DNA of 64,000 nt from NCBI RefSeq assembly GCF_000577815.1, contig NZ_CBYM010000001.1, positions 62,001-126,000 of the forward strand, written 5' to 3'. Under the pieces are notes generated by a model. It saw only the letters and a program-made list of their open reading frames with translations, was not told the DNA's origin and made no database searches. The stretch comes from Clostridium saudiense. Lineage in GTDB: Bacteria; Bacillota; Clostridia; Clostridiales; Clostridiaceae. Shown in pieces: positions 6,959-14,919 of this stretch. The position numbers were made by a program, and so were the translations under genes. The stretch's first letter is position 1. Every line of letters starts with the position of its first letter.

Positions 6959-7678
6959 ATGATAAGTACAGAGATAAAAGAGATTAAAGAAGTACCAGAA
7001 GAGAGAATTTATTATATATATGAATATTGGAGACTAGACAATAACACATGTTTTTATGTAGGTAAGGGAAAAGCAGACAGATGCTATCACATTAATAATA
7101 GGTCTAAACATTTTAAGAACATTCTTAATAAAGTAGATGTAGCAGTAACAATAGTAGCAGATGGATTGACAGAGGCAGAGGCACTAGCTACAGAGTCATT
7201 TATTATAAATGAGTATGTAATGGATGAGGGTTATGGAATAGATATTATAGACATTAAAAAGAATAGTACTGGATGTAACTTAGTTAATGCTACATGGGGA
7301 GGAGAGGGTGTATCTGGATTAAAACATAGTGAGGATGTAAAGAGAAGAAGTGGGGATTACATGAGAGGTAGGACAGGTAATTTACATCATTTATATGGGT
7401 ATAAGCATAAGGAAGAAACCAGAGAGAAAATGTCTAACAAAAAAAAGATTAAGGTTTTAATGTTAGATAAGAATACAGGGGAGGCATTAAAAATATTTAA
7501 TAGCTTATTAGATGCAGAGGGGTGGTTAGGTAAGATTAATGCAAACACACATATCTCTAAGTGTTGTAAAGGGATGATTAAATCAGCTTATGGATATAGA
7601 TGAGCATACCTATCTGATTATATAGCAGAGCATGGAGCAGTATCAGAGTTTAATATAGATGAGTTAGAGGCAGTTTAA
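6959..7678 (+). pseudogene. GIY-YIG/NUMOD homing-type endonuclease interrupted by TGA
   Basis: The frame from ATG 6959 (AAGGAG site) reads 214 residues to TGA 7601-7603 and continues in frame for 24 more codons to TAA 7676-7678. Residues about 17-100 are a GIY-YIG nuclease domain (IYYIYEYWRLD...FYVGKGKADR). A NUMOD3-like segment follows (GRTGNLHHLYGYKHKEETREK) and then a NUMOD1-like segment ending SAYGYR. NUMOD1 ends usually read G-Y-x-W, and TGA replaces the expected TGG. All Trp codons in the intact element genes are TGG. It is therefore either a point-mutated gene, possibly still active without its tail, or a gene needing UGA readthrough. A terminator overlaps the readthrough end. Confidence 0.75.
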
Positions 7679-7694
7679 ATACTGTCTCTTTTTT
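7667..7694 (+). terminator. Terminator overlapping the GIY-YIG readthrough stop
   Basis: GAGGCAGT/ACTGTCTC is an 8-bp stem (one G-U) with loop TTAAAT, then eight T. The TAA ending the extended endonuclease frame lies in the loop. Confidence 0.75.
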
Positions 7695-8044
7695 GTATAG
7701 GAGAATAACTCACAGGCAAAAATATAAGCCTGTATTAAATTTAAGATTTTAAATAGAGGAGTATAGTAGAATTGTAAGGAAGTTAAAAAGCTACAACTTT
7801 AAATCTGGAGAGAATAGGAGTAGGAAAGCTATTAAGAACATAAACAAAAATTACCTATTGTATTATATCCTGTAATAACATATAATCAGAGTATAGAAAA
7901 GATGATAAATGATTATTAAGAGTTAGATGGATTAGATGCATCAGATTTAGTCCAGTTTTTAAACTATGATATACATATTGTAATTGTTACTTAAATGATT
8001 ACTGTTAAAATACTTGTAAATGACTGTATGACTACATCTAATAA
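7695..8044. other. Gene-free junction region with coding debris
   Basis: No complete gene. One frame from about 7757 reads EEYSRIVRKLKSYNFKSG and on to KNYLLYYIL before two TAA codons, without a start codon; a later piece reads ELDGLDASDLVQFL. These look like fragments of one or more decayed element genes. CpG is still absent. Confidence 0.4.
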
Positions 8045-8131
8045 GTCAAAACATATCTAAACAGTCAAAACTACTATGATGTTCAAGAAGTTTACCACAA
8101 TGCTGAATTCCCAGAAGGATGGGATGAATAG
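8045..8131 (+). pseudogene. 3' remnant of a host gene at the element boundary
   Basis: An open segment of 28 codons without a start, ending EVYHNAEFPEGWDE and a TAG stop, followed by a clear terminator at 8222. It looks like the preserved end of a gene whose front part has been lost or replaced by the element. The protein family is not recognised. The gene may originally have extended left across the insertion point. Confidence 0.4.
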
Positions 8132-8221
8132 GACTTTTAAGTAAATTTAGTAGTTCTAGAAATGGGTGAAAACTGAATTGACTATGGAATACATAATGAA
8201 AACCATAGTACTTTCGATATT

Positions 8222-8269
8222 AAATACCTTTTGTTTTTACTGATGTAATAGCAAAAGGTATTTTTATTT
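8222..8269 (+). terminator. Terminator of the truncated host gene
   Basis: AAATACCTTTTG and CAAAAGGTATTT form a 12-bp stem followed by TTATTT. The first CpG of the window (8215-8216) lies just before it, so this stretch belongs to the host. Confidence 0.75.
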
Positions 8270-8283
8270 CAAATATGAAAATG

Positions 8284-8325
8284 GAGAAGGAGGTTTATCT
8301 CAATTAAAAAAGTATAAACCTTCTT
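8284..8325 (-). terminator. Weak hairpin downstream of the DUF362 gene
   Basis: AGGTTTAT and ATAAACCT, extended by G/A-rich flanks, can form a stem 46 bp beyond the minus-strand DUF362 stop. The T tract is poor, so this is a tentative terminator. Confidence 0.35.
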
Positions 8326-8370
8326 TAGCTTTAAAATAGCATTTAAAAAAAGTATTTTATATAAAAGATA

Positions 8371-9432
8371 TTACCAAATTTCATTAAATTCAGTTGTAAA
8401 AGTTAAATTTGGATTATTTGTTTCTACTGTATTTGGTATAGGTTTTCTATTCATTTTTCCAAATCCAATAGGTATATAGAAAGTAAAAGGTAGAGGTTTT
8501 ATTCCAGATTTTAAGTCATTAAAATAATTTAATAAAGCATTTGTAGAACTGGTGTAATGGCTATTATTTAATACAATATCACAATATTTAAATATTGAAC
8601 CATATGCTGAGTATTCAGAAATTGTTTCAGTTGTTGTGCCTCCATATATAGTTGACATATTATAAATATATTCAGCCGTTTTAAAGCTTGGCCAATAGCC
8701 TTTGCCATATACCATATTATGAAAAAACAGATCATGGTTCAGTTCTTTATTATTACTTAATTTAAATGCTTCATAAAGTTGCATAGTAAGAATTTTCATT
8801 TTTAAAAAATCATGTCCGTCAGCATTCCATTTAGAGTTAGAATATTTAAGCCATAATAATGATCTTAGATAGGTTGCTTTTAAGTCACCATACTTTTCAA
8901 AAGCAGAAATATCAGAAGTATTTGATATTACTTCAATAAGTGAATTTTCAAAGCCAGTACCTCTTTCATTATAATCAATTATTCCATCATGATTTTCATC
9001 AAATCCAGCAAGTAATTCTTTATATAAATTACTATGGAATAAAGTATCATTAGATTTGGCATAGCTTAGTATAGTTGGTTGTAAGCTATGAAGTATAGAA
9101 TTAGAATTATAGTAAAGTGTTTTTGTTAATACTTCATTCATATTATTATTACTAAGAGATATAAGGTGACCATGATAAGAGGCAAGTTTAGTATTATTTG
9201 TGAGATCTACTCCCTTTATATAATATGAACAGGAACCTATACCTCTTTTTTCAGCATCATTGTAAAGATAGTATCTAAAGAGTGGAGAATCAACCCAAAG
9301 TGTAGATACTATTTGTTGTTTTTTAATTTTGGCTATAGGGACATCATGAATGAATTCAGTTGGGAAGTGGTATTCTTTTTTTAGTTTTTTTGACTCCAAC
9401 ATTGGGGGGTATTGAAACAATAACGAGCGCAA
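8371..9432 (-). pseudogene. C-terminal part of a frameshifted DUF362-like protein
   Basis: This frame is the direct continuation of the gene at 9381-10748. From the shared C run (CCCCCC on the coding strand, about 9403-9408) it reads PPMLESKKLKKEYHFP and continues to FTTEFNEIW. Restoring one C would fuse the two frames into a protein of about 790 residues. An apparent TTG start at 9432 has no ribosome site, so this piece is probably not translated separately unless ribosomes slip on the C run. The end of this piece (GKGYWPSFKTAEYIYNM to NEIW) matches the end of the second DUF362 copy at 11869. The segment includes DENHDGIIDYNE, which resembles an EF-hand calcium loop. Confidence 0.75.
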
Positions 9433-10748
9433 AAAGTATCAAGTGCTACGCAATCTAAAGAGGCCCAAATAAAACCTTCAGGAATAGGTTGTGCCTCAGT
9501 AGGAACAGCATGAACAACATTTACTATATTAATATTATCAGAAATATTAACAATTAATATTCCTTGACTTTGCACAGCTTTAATAATATCACATTGTGTT
9601 CCAGAGAATCCGGCAGTGCGTTTTATAATATACCTTCCATATTTATCTCGCATAGGGAGATGAGTATTCCCATCTATTTTCATAATTAATGGAGAGTGTG
9701 GAACTAAACTTCTATAGCTCGGTATTTTAGTGTTTTGAGATCCATAAAGCCAATTTGTATCAGATGGGTTTTCAGTTACTGCACATTGAAGTGGATAAAG
9801 TCCGAGTCCAAGATTTTTAAGTGCATTAGTAATTAAATCTTGAGCATGAAGTTTCATGGTAGGAACATTAATTAAAACACAACCAGGATAAAGTTTTATA
9901 TCTTCTAAATCTGAACTATTTCCGCCAACAATAACCTTATGCAAAACAATTTCAGAATAATTTTGACCATCAGGAATATCAATAGTTCGCCCTCTAGATC
10001 TATCTATTTGTAATTGGTTAATATCATAAATCATCATTTTATTAATAGCTTCACCAGGAGAAAGGTAAATACCTTTACAGCTTTCCTCGTAACCATTCAT
10101 TGGATTATCATCTTCATCACTAGTACAGTGATAAGATAAATATTTACGAGCAAAATAAAATCCCCATCCGCCATAAAAGTTATCATCATCACCATAAAAA
10201 TCATGAGATCGTCCTTCAAATATTGCTTCATTAGTTATTGTATGCTTAGTATACTTACTATATTGAACACCATAAAGCTCAATGCTGCAGCCACCTTCTG
10301 CAATAGCCATATGAGAGTAATGGATATTAGCATAATCGTGGAACCAGCGCATAATGGCAGCAATTATACTCCAATTTGTATTTAAATAAATCATTAAGCC
10401 AGCACCGTGAGTAGTAGGATCAATACATATAGGAGAAATTAAATTAGGTTTGAATATTAATAGCTTATTATTAGATATATCTTCTTTAACTTTCAGTATA
10501 AAATTTGTTTCTTCATCTAATTTAGCTAGCATTATGGAAACAGCAGAATATATATAATTAATTCTATTTTGAATTTGTTGCCAACTTTCATTATCTTCTT
10601 CATTAGAATCTATATATTCTTTTAGTAAATCTGGAATATCTGTATAAGCGTTGTTAACATTTAATCTTATACCAGTGATTGAAGAGCCGTATTTATCCAT
10701 ATCAGCAATGTTTATATTGCCTAGAATTTCTTTATTAATTATATTCAT
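9381..10748 (-). CDS. DUF362-like protein, N-terminal part (frameshifted copy)
   Basis: A 455-residue frame starting at an ATG behind GAGGTA. DUF362-like features are LLIFKPNLISP (about 95-105), THGAG, AAIMRWFHD and SHMAIAEGG, then GGWGFYFARKYLSYHC and NPMNGYEESC. A later part (DLEDIKLYPGCVLINVPTMK) repeats DUF362 character, suggesting two lobes. It loses its frame at a run of six C and ends 14 residues later; the true continuation is the frame at 8371. It lies 33 bp after the acetoacetate decarboxylase-like gene on the same strand and is probably co-transcribed. No signal peptide is seen, so a cytoplasmic role is likely. The substrate is unknown; DUF362 proteins are often found with iron-sulfur or redox enzymes. 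Confidence 0.8.
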   Translation of the reverse strand: MNIINKEILGNINIADMDKYGSSITGIRLNVNNAYTDIPDLLKEYIDSNEEDNESWQQIQNRINYIYSAVSIMLAKLDEETNFILKVKEDISNNKLLIFKPNLISPICIDPTTHGAGLMIYLNTNWSIIAAIMRWFHDYANIHYSHMAIAEGGCSIELYGVQYSKYTKHTITNEAIFEGRSHDFYGDDDNFYGGWGFYFARKYLSYHCTSDEDDNPMNGYEESCKGIYLSPGEAINKMMIYDINQLQIDRSRGRTIDIPDGQNYSEIVLHKVIVGGNSSDLEDIKLYPGCVLINVPTMKLHAQDLITNALKNLGLGLYPLQCAVTENPSDTNWLYGSQNTKIPSYRSLVPHSPLIMKIDGNTHLPMRDKYGRYIIKRTAGFSGTQCDIIKAVQSQGILIVNISDNINIVNVVHAVPTEAQPIPEGFIWASLDCVALDTFCARYCFNTPQCWSQKN

Positions 10749-10781
10749 AATAATGTTACCTCATTTTAAAAAATATTAATT

Positions 10782-11633
10782 CTAATCATTAAAATTTCTA
10801 TAGGGATATCCCATTTGAGAAGAATCATATCTTCCTAATAAATATTTGTAATATTCGGGACCATATAGTTTTTCAAGAGTGGTAGGTGGATATTCATATG
10901 ATTCTGAAGTGATTTGATATTGTGCTCCTAGTGGCTCAATTACTTTAAGCTCTGACCAAGGATTGTCAAGTGAAGGGGTTAAATTAATATCAGTAATAAT
11001 TGCTTTTTCTGTAGAGGCTAAAATTGTTTCTTGTTCATATTCTTGTAGTTCAATGTTATTGAATAGCAACCTATTGCAATTGTACTTGAAATTACAAGTA
11101 AGAGTTAAACCTTTTGAAATAGATGGTTGATTAATGCTTGAAGAGTTAGTAGTAAGATTATTAGTATTAATATTACTTGTGACTATTTCTGCTGTAGCAT
11201 TAAAGAAGTTAATTCCATTACGTTTTACTGATACTGTTACTGTGTCTCCATTACGGTGTAGTGTAATTTTTTCTGCAAGTTTTTTTTGAAAGCCTAAGAT
11301 TTCGCGACCAATAAGCATAGCCATATCTTGATTATTTGATAAAACTACATCTAACATATAGTTATAAGATTCATTATTATATAATACAGGTATAATAATT
11401 CCTGCTTCTGAATAAGGGGTTCCTAAGCTAATATAGGGAATATGACATACATATACAATTACCATTGAAGAAGCTGGTTTAAGTTGTGGTGGTAATATTT
11501 TTTCTAATATTTTTATATCTGTGTTCCAAAACAAATTTAAAGTTTCTGTTCCATGAGTAGTTATTTTAGATAAACCTTTATTTATTGCTTTTAAATCATC
11601 TGGAGTTTTAATAAAACTACATTTTTTAGACAT
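10782..11633 (-). CDS. Acetoacetate decarboxylase-family protein
   Basis: A 283-residue member of the acetoacetate decarboxylase (ADC) superfamily. The key segment is GREILGFQKKLAEK (about residues 109-122). In authentic ADC the corresponding sequence has paired Lys residues after a Gly-Tyr-Pro-type turn, one of which forms the Schiff base. Both Lys are kept here but the usual Pro is Gln. Upstream PPQLKPASSMVIVYVCHIPY and AGIIIPVLYNNE fit the family barrel. The start ATG follows AGGGGTGAAG. It lies between two DUF362-like genes on one strand, so it probably acts on a specialised metabolite and not in solventogenesis; no ctfAB CoA-transferase or adhE gene is near. Confidence 0.85.
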   Translation of the reverse strand: MSKKCSFIKTPDDLKAINKGLSKITTHGTETLNLFWNTDIKILEKILPPQLKPASSMVIVYVCHIPYISLGTPYSEAGIIIPVLYNNESYNYMLDVVLSNNQDMAMLIGREILGFQKKLAEKITLHRNGDTVTVSVKRNGINFFNATAEIVTSNINTNNLTTNSSSINQPSISKGLTLTCNFKYNCNRLLFNNIELQEYEQETILASTEKAIITDINLTPSLDNPWSELKVIEPLGAQYQITSESYEYPPTTLEKLYGPEYYKYLLGRYDSSQMGYPYRNFND

Positions 11634-11786
11634 AAAACTTCACCCCTATTTAATAAATTTTTATTATACATATTATGACTTATGATTACAAAATGTTACA
11701 TAAGAAATTCTTTATAAATAATAGAGTTAATATTAGTGAATTTTACATAAATTTCATTTATAGTATGTTGGCAATAGTAGATACTT

Positions 11787-11837
11787 TATAATTTATTGGA
11801 GCTGTATGTTTTTAGTTTATAGTTCCAATAAATTATA
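11787..11837. terminator. 14-bp perfect inverted repeat between DUF362 and ADC genes
   Basis: TATAATTTATTGGA (11787-11800) and TCCAATAAATTATA (11824-11837) are perfect arms around 23 bp. There is no clean T tract on either side, so it may slow transcription between the two genes or bind a protein. Confidence 0.4.
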
Positions 11838-11868
11838 GTGATAGTTTAAATACTTATTAGTGAAATTT

Positions 11869-13062
11869 TTACCATATTTCTTTAAAATGAGCTGTAAATA
11901 TTAGTTTTGGATCATTTGTTTCAATGGTATTAGGAACTTTAATTCCGTTTAGTTTTCCAAAGCCATGAGGGACAAAGAAGGTAAAAGGTAAAGGTTTTTC
12001 TCCAGAATTTAAATCCTTGAAGTAATCTGATAGAGCAGTTGAGGGATTTTTGGTATAATTACCAGAATTTTTTACTATATCACAATATTGAAATAAACAT
12101 CCATATGGTGAAGAAAGGGAAATTGATTTTAAAGATTGGCCTCCATATACATATGTCATATTATATAAATATTCTACGGTTTTAAAGCTTGGCCAATAGC
12201 CTTTGCCATATATCATTTTATTATAAAATAAATCTTTTTCTTGATTTTCTTGTTGACTTAGCTTGAAAGCAAGTGAGAATTTTTCAAGAAAAATACTTTT
12301 TCTAGAAGGAACTTCCTGAAGCGTATTAATATCATAAATCATTAGTTTATTCTTGGCTTCACCAGGGGCAAGGAGTATGCCGTTGCAGCTTTCTTCGTAT
12401 CCATTCATTGGATTATCAGATTCATCTTGTGAACAATGTGATGATAAATATTTACGTACATAATAAAATCCCCAACCACCATCAAAAGTTTTAATTTCAC
12501 CATCAACTAAACCTTCAACTCTGCCTTCTAATATTCCTTCGTTAGTAATTATCTTATTAATTTGTGAACTAAAGGTTTTGTTGCATATTGAAGCAATTAA
12601 ATCATTACAACCTTCAATTAATCCCATTTGAGAATAATTTATATTACCATTATCATGAAACCAACGCATAATTGCGGCAACCATAGGCCATTTTGTTGCA
12701 AGTGAATAGGCTGAACCTGCACCGTGATTATAACCAGATATACAATCAGGAGACATTATATTGGGTTTAAATAGTAAAATTTTATTTTTTTTAACTTCCT
12801 CTTGCAGTTTACACATAAAATTTGTTTCTTCATCTAAATAATTTAGCATAATAAAGATACCACTATATATATAATCAATTTTCTTTTCGATTTCTGACCA
12901 AACTTCTTCATTTTGAGTATTGATAAATTTTTGTAGTAAATCAGGAAGTTCTGAATAAGCTTTATCTGCATCTATATGAACCCCAGCAATTAATGAACCA
13001 GCTTCATCAAGTTTAAAACCTTCATTATCTATAAAAATTGGTTGTGTAAATAGTTCAGGCAA
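11869..13062 (-). CDS. DUF362-like protein with a large internal deletion
   Basis: A 397-residue paralogue of the split gene at 8371-10748. Residues 1 to about 250 match the front of that protein (LLFKPNIMSPDC, NHGAG, VAAIMRWFHDNGNINYSQMG, MNGYEESCNG, MIYDINTLQ). From IFLEKFSLAFKLSQQE onward it matches the last 145 residues (GKGYWPSFKTVEYLYNM ... HFKEIW). About 390 residues present in the other copy are missing at the junction, without loss of frame. The start is TTG behind AAGGAGG; no better ATG exists. Being an intact frame with a strong ribosome site, it may still make a mini-protein of the first and last domains. Tandem paralogues make a recombination origin plausible. Confidence 0.8.
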   Translation of the reverse strand: MPELFTQPIFIDNEGFKLDEAGSLIAGVHIDADKAYSELPDLLQKFINTQNEEVWSEIEKKIDYIYSGIFIMLNYLDEETNFMCKLQEEVKKNKILLFKPNIMSPDCISGYNHGAGSAYSLATKWPMVAAIMRWFHDNGNINYSQMGLIEGCNDLIASICNKTFSSQINKIITNEGILEGRVEGLVDGEIKTFDGGWGFYYVRKYLSSHCSQDESDNPMNGYEESCNGILLAPGEAKNKLMIYDINTLQEVPSRKSIFLEKFSLAFKLSQQENQEKDLFYNKMIYGKGYWPSFKTVEYLYNMTYVYGGQSLKSISLSSPYGCLFQYCDIVKNSGNYTKNPSTALSDYFKDLNSGEKPLPFTFFVPHGFGKLNGIKVPNTIETNDPKLIFTAHFKEIW

Positions 13063-13285
13063 AATAATATCCTCCTTATGGATTTAAAAAATTACATTAA
13101 CAACTTATTTTATTAGGATAAATATTGTGAAATAAAAGTAAATTTATAAATTAAAGTAAAATATTTTATTATATGTTATATTAAGAATAGTATTAGATAA
13201 GGACCTTTTAGTTTTAATGTATAGAACTTTAATCAATGAAAAGGAATTTATATAATAATTGAGATAATAAAGAGGAGAATTGAAA

Positions 13286-13711
13286 ATGGGAAAATATTTA
13301 TTAGATACTAATATTGTTATTAAGCTTTGGAATGATAATTCAATGCTTTTAGGAAAATTGATAGAGAAAAATAAAGTTGTTATATTAAAAGAAGTATTAG
13401 AAGAACTTTCAATTAAAGAGAAAAAGATATATAGAAGGCAAGAAATTTTAAGTGAAAGGTTTTGTAAGCTTTTACCCTGTAGTATTGAAGTTAAAAATAG
13501 TTATCTGAGTGGGTTCTTTATGATATATGATTACGAAATAAAAGGAAGATTTGAAAATAATAATTTATCAAAAAATGATTTATTACAAATATGTGCTTGT
13601 TATACTGATGAAAGTTTAACTTTAATCACAGAAGATAAGGAATTATTTAATATAGCTAATTACATTTTAGGTGAAAATAGAGTTAAAAGTATTTTAGATA
13701 TTGAACTGTGA
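13286..13711 (+). CDS. PIN-domain protein (VapC-like)
   Basis: A 141-residue protein starting GKYLLDTNIVIKLWND, the N-terminal acidic motif of PIN ribonucleases (Asp in LLDTN). Later acidic positions are seen in LSKNDLLQICACY and LTLITEDKELFNIA, the typical order for a PIN active site. The ATG at 13286 is chosen because AGAGGAG is eight bases upstream; TTG 13280 is too close. No antitoxin gene lies before or after it: the next gene is riboswitch-controlled and unrelated. It may be a solitary toxin, a relic of a toxin-antitoxin pair or a housekeeping RNase. Confidence 0.75.
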   Translation: MGKYLLDTNIVIKLWNDNSMLLGKLIEKNKVVILKEVLEELSIKEKKIYRRQEILSERFCKLLPCSIEVKNSYLSGFFMIYDYEIKGRFENNNLSKNDLLQICACYTDESLTLITEDKELFNIANYILGENRVKSILDIEL

Positions 13712-13747
13712 TAATAGATATATTATAATTTACAGGTATTTCGTTGA

Positions 13748-13918
13748 GAAATTTGGGAGATACTGTACAGTTACAGAGCCGAAGGGGAAAGTGCGGCAAA
13801 CTCTCAGGCAAAAGGACCAAATTTTGAGAAAACTCTGGAAAGTCTAATGTATAAAAGACACCGACGAAGCAATCTTAAATGTAGTAGGAGAATCTTTCAG
13901 GTAAAAAGACAGAGGCGC
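13748..13918 (+). promoter_or_regulatory. Tandem glycine riboswitch
   Basis: Two consecutive aptamers are visible. The first has GAGCCGAAGG and AACTCTCAGGCAAAAGGACC (to about 13819); the second has CACCGACGAAGCAA and GAATCTTTCAGGTAAAAAGA, ending CAGAGGC. These are the conserved cores of the glycine (gcvT) motif. The linker contains the usual short stem. It lies 50 bp upstream of the TRIC-family gene. No clear terminator follows the second aptamer, so the output is probably translational or of the ON type. Confidence 0.93.
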
Positions 13919-13968
13919 AATTATTTTAATAATTAGTCTATTGTAAAAATAAATGAGGGGGATTTTTT

Positions 13969-14589
13969 TTGGACTACATAACAATTTTAGAGTATATAGG
14001 AGTTTTTGCTTTTGCCGTATCAGGAGCAATAGTAGCAATTGAAGAGGAATTTGACGTTTTTGGAATATATATAATTGCAATAATTACAGCAATGGGTGGA
14101 GGCGTACTTAGAGATATTGTTACAAATGTTGGAATACCAGTATTTTTTACAAGTTATATGACAATTCCTTTTATTATTGCTGGAACTTTATTTGCCATAC
14201 TTTTAAAAGGAAGGCTAAAGCACAAGAATTTATTTGTTTTTATAGATGCTATTGGACTAGCAGCATTTTTCGTATCTGCAGCAGTTAAAGCTATTGGTAG
14301 TAATTATAATTATATGTTATTCATATTTGCAGCTAGTATAACTGGAGTTGGTGGTGGTGTTTTAAGAGATATTATAACAAATAGAAAACCACAAATATTC
14401 AAACATGATATTTATTGTGTTGCAGGAGTTATAGGAGTAACTTTGCTTTGGTTTATTTATCCACTAATTGGAGTAGATGTAGCACAATTTATTGCGTTAA
14501 TAGCAATAGTAATTATAAGAATGGTAAGTTATTATAAGACTATTAATTTACCAGTAGTATGCAGAAAAAGTGAATTCTTAGAGAGTTAA
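13969..14589 (+). CDS. TRIC/UPF0126-family membrane protein, glycine-riboswitch controlled
   Basis: A 206-residue integral membrane protein with seven predicted segments. It has the internal repeat of the family: AMGGGVLRDIVTN in the first half and GVGGGVLRDIITN in the second. TRIC-type proteins were described as cation channels; bacterial UPF0126 members linked to glycine riboswitches have been proposed to move glycine. The start is TTG, with GAGGGGG about eight bases upstream; no ATG fits. Control by the tandem riboswitch argues for glycine export or uptake, depending on whether the switch turns expression on. A terminator follows at 14645. Confidence 0.9.
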   Translation: MDYITILEYIGVFAFAVSGAIVAIEEEFDVFGIYIIAIITAMGGGVLRDIVTNVGIPVFFTSYMTIPFIIAGTLFAILLKGRLKHKNLFVFIDAIGLAAFFVSAAVKAIGSNYNYMLFIFAASITGVGGGVLRDIITNRKPQIFKHDIYCVAGVIGVTLLWFIYPLIGVDVAQFIALIAIVIIRMVSYYKTINLPVVCRKSEFLES

Positions 14590-14644
14590 GTGAAAGTTTA
14601 ATTTATAAAAGAATATAAAAAGACTAATATTAAAATAATAAGTA

Positions 14645-14675
14645 AAGGTATGAGGAAAATCCTCATACCTTTTTT
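14645..14675 (+). terminator. Terminator of the TRIC gene
   Basis: AAGGTATGAGGA and TCCTCATACCTT form a 12-bp stem with an AAA loop, followed by Ts. Confidence 0.9.
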
Positions 14676-14919
14676 GTATAATATTTATTAAATAACCTTA
14701 GAAAATGAAATAGAACGTAAATATAGTATAAATATGTGTTAATTTAATTTAAAGATCAAATATGCTACTATATGGTCTATAAGAGCTCAAAATAAAAAAA
14801 TAACAATTTGATATAAGTTAATTAATACTATATAATACAATTATAGAAAATGTTTTAAATAATTTTTAGAAATGTATAAAAAGATAAAAAATACATATTT
14901 AAATTTTTAGGGGGAGGAA
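14676..14919. other. Intergenic region before the SPFH operon
   Basis: A/T-rich, no gene seen. It must contain the promoter of the operon starting at 14920, but no unambiguous -35/-10 pair stands out. Confidence 0.4.

Noticed and set aside
7757-7870. Possible gene in the right part of the element
   Set aside because: The open stretch lacks a start codon and a ribosome site and ends in two stops; treated as coding debris.
1-8214. General reassignment of TGA to Trp in the element
   Set aside because: All Trp residues in intact element genes use TGG; only one or two TGA positions suggest readthrough, so it is kept as an observation and not as an annotation.
8105-8214. Using the first CpG as the exact element border
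   Set aside because: Host DNA can lack CpG for 100-150 bp by chance, so the border can only be placed between about 7.7 and 8.2 kb.
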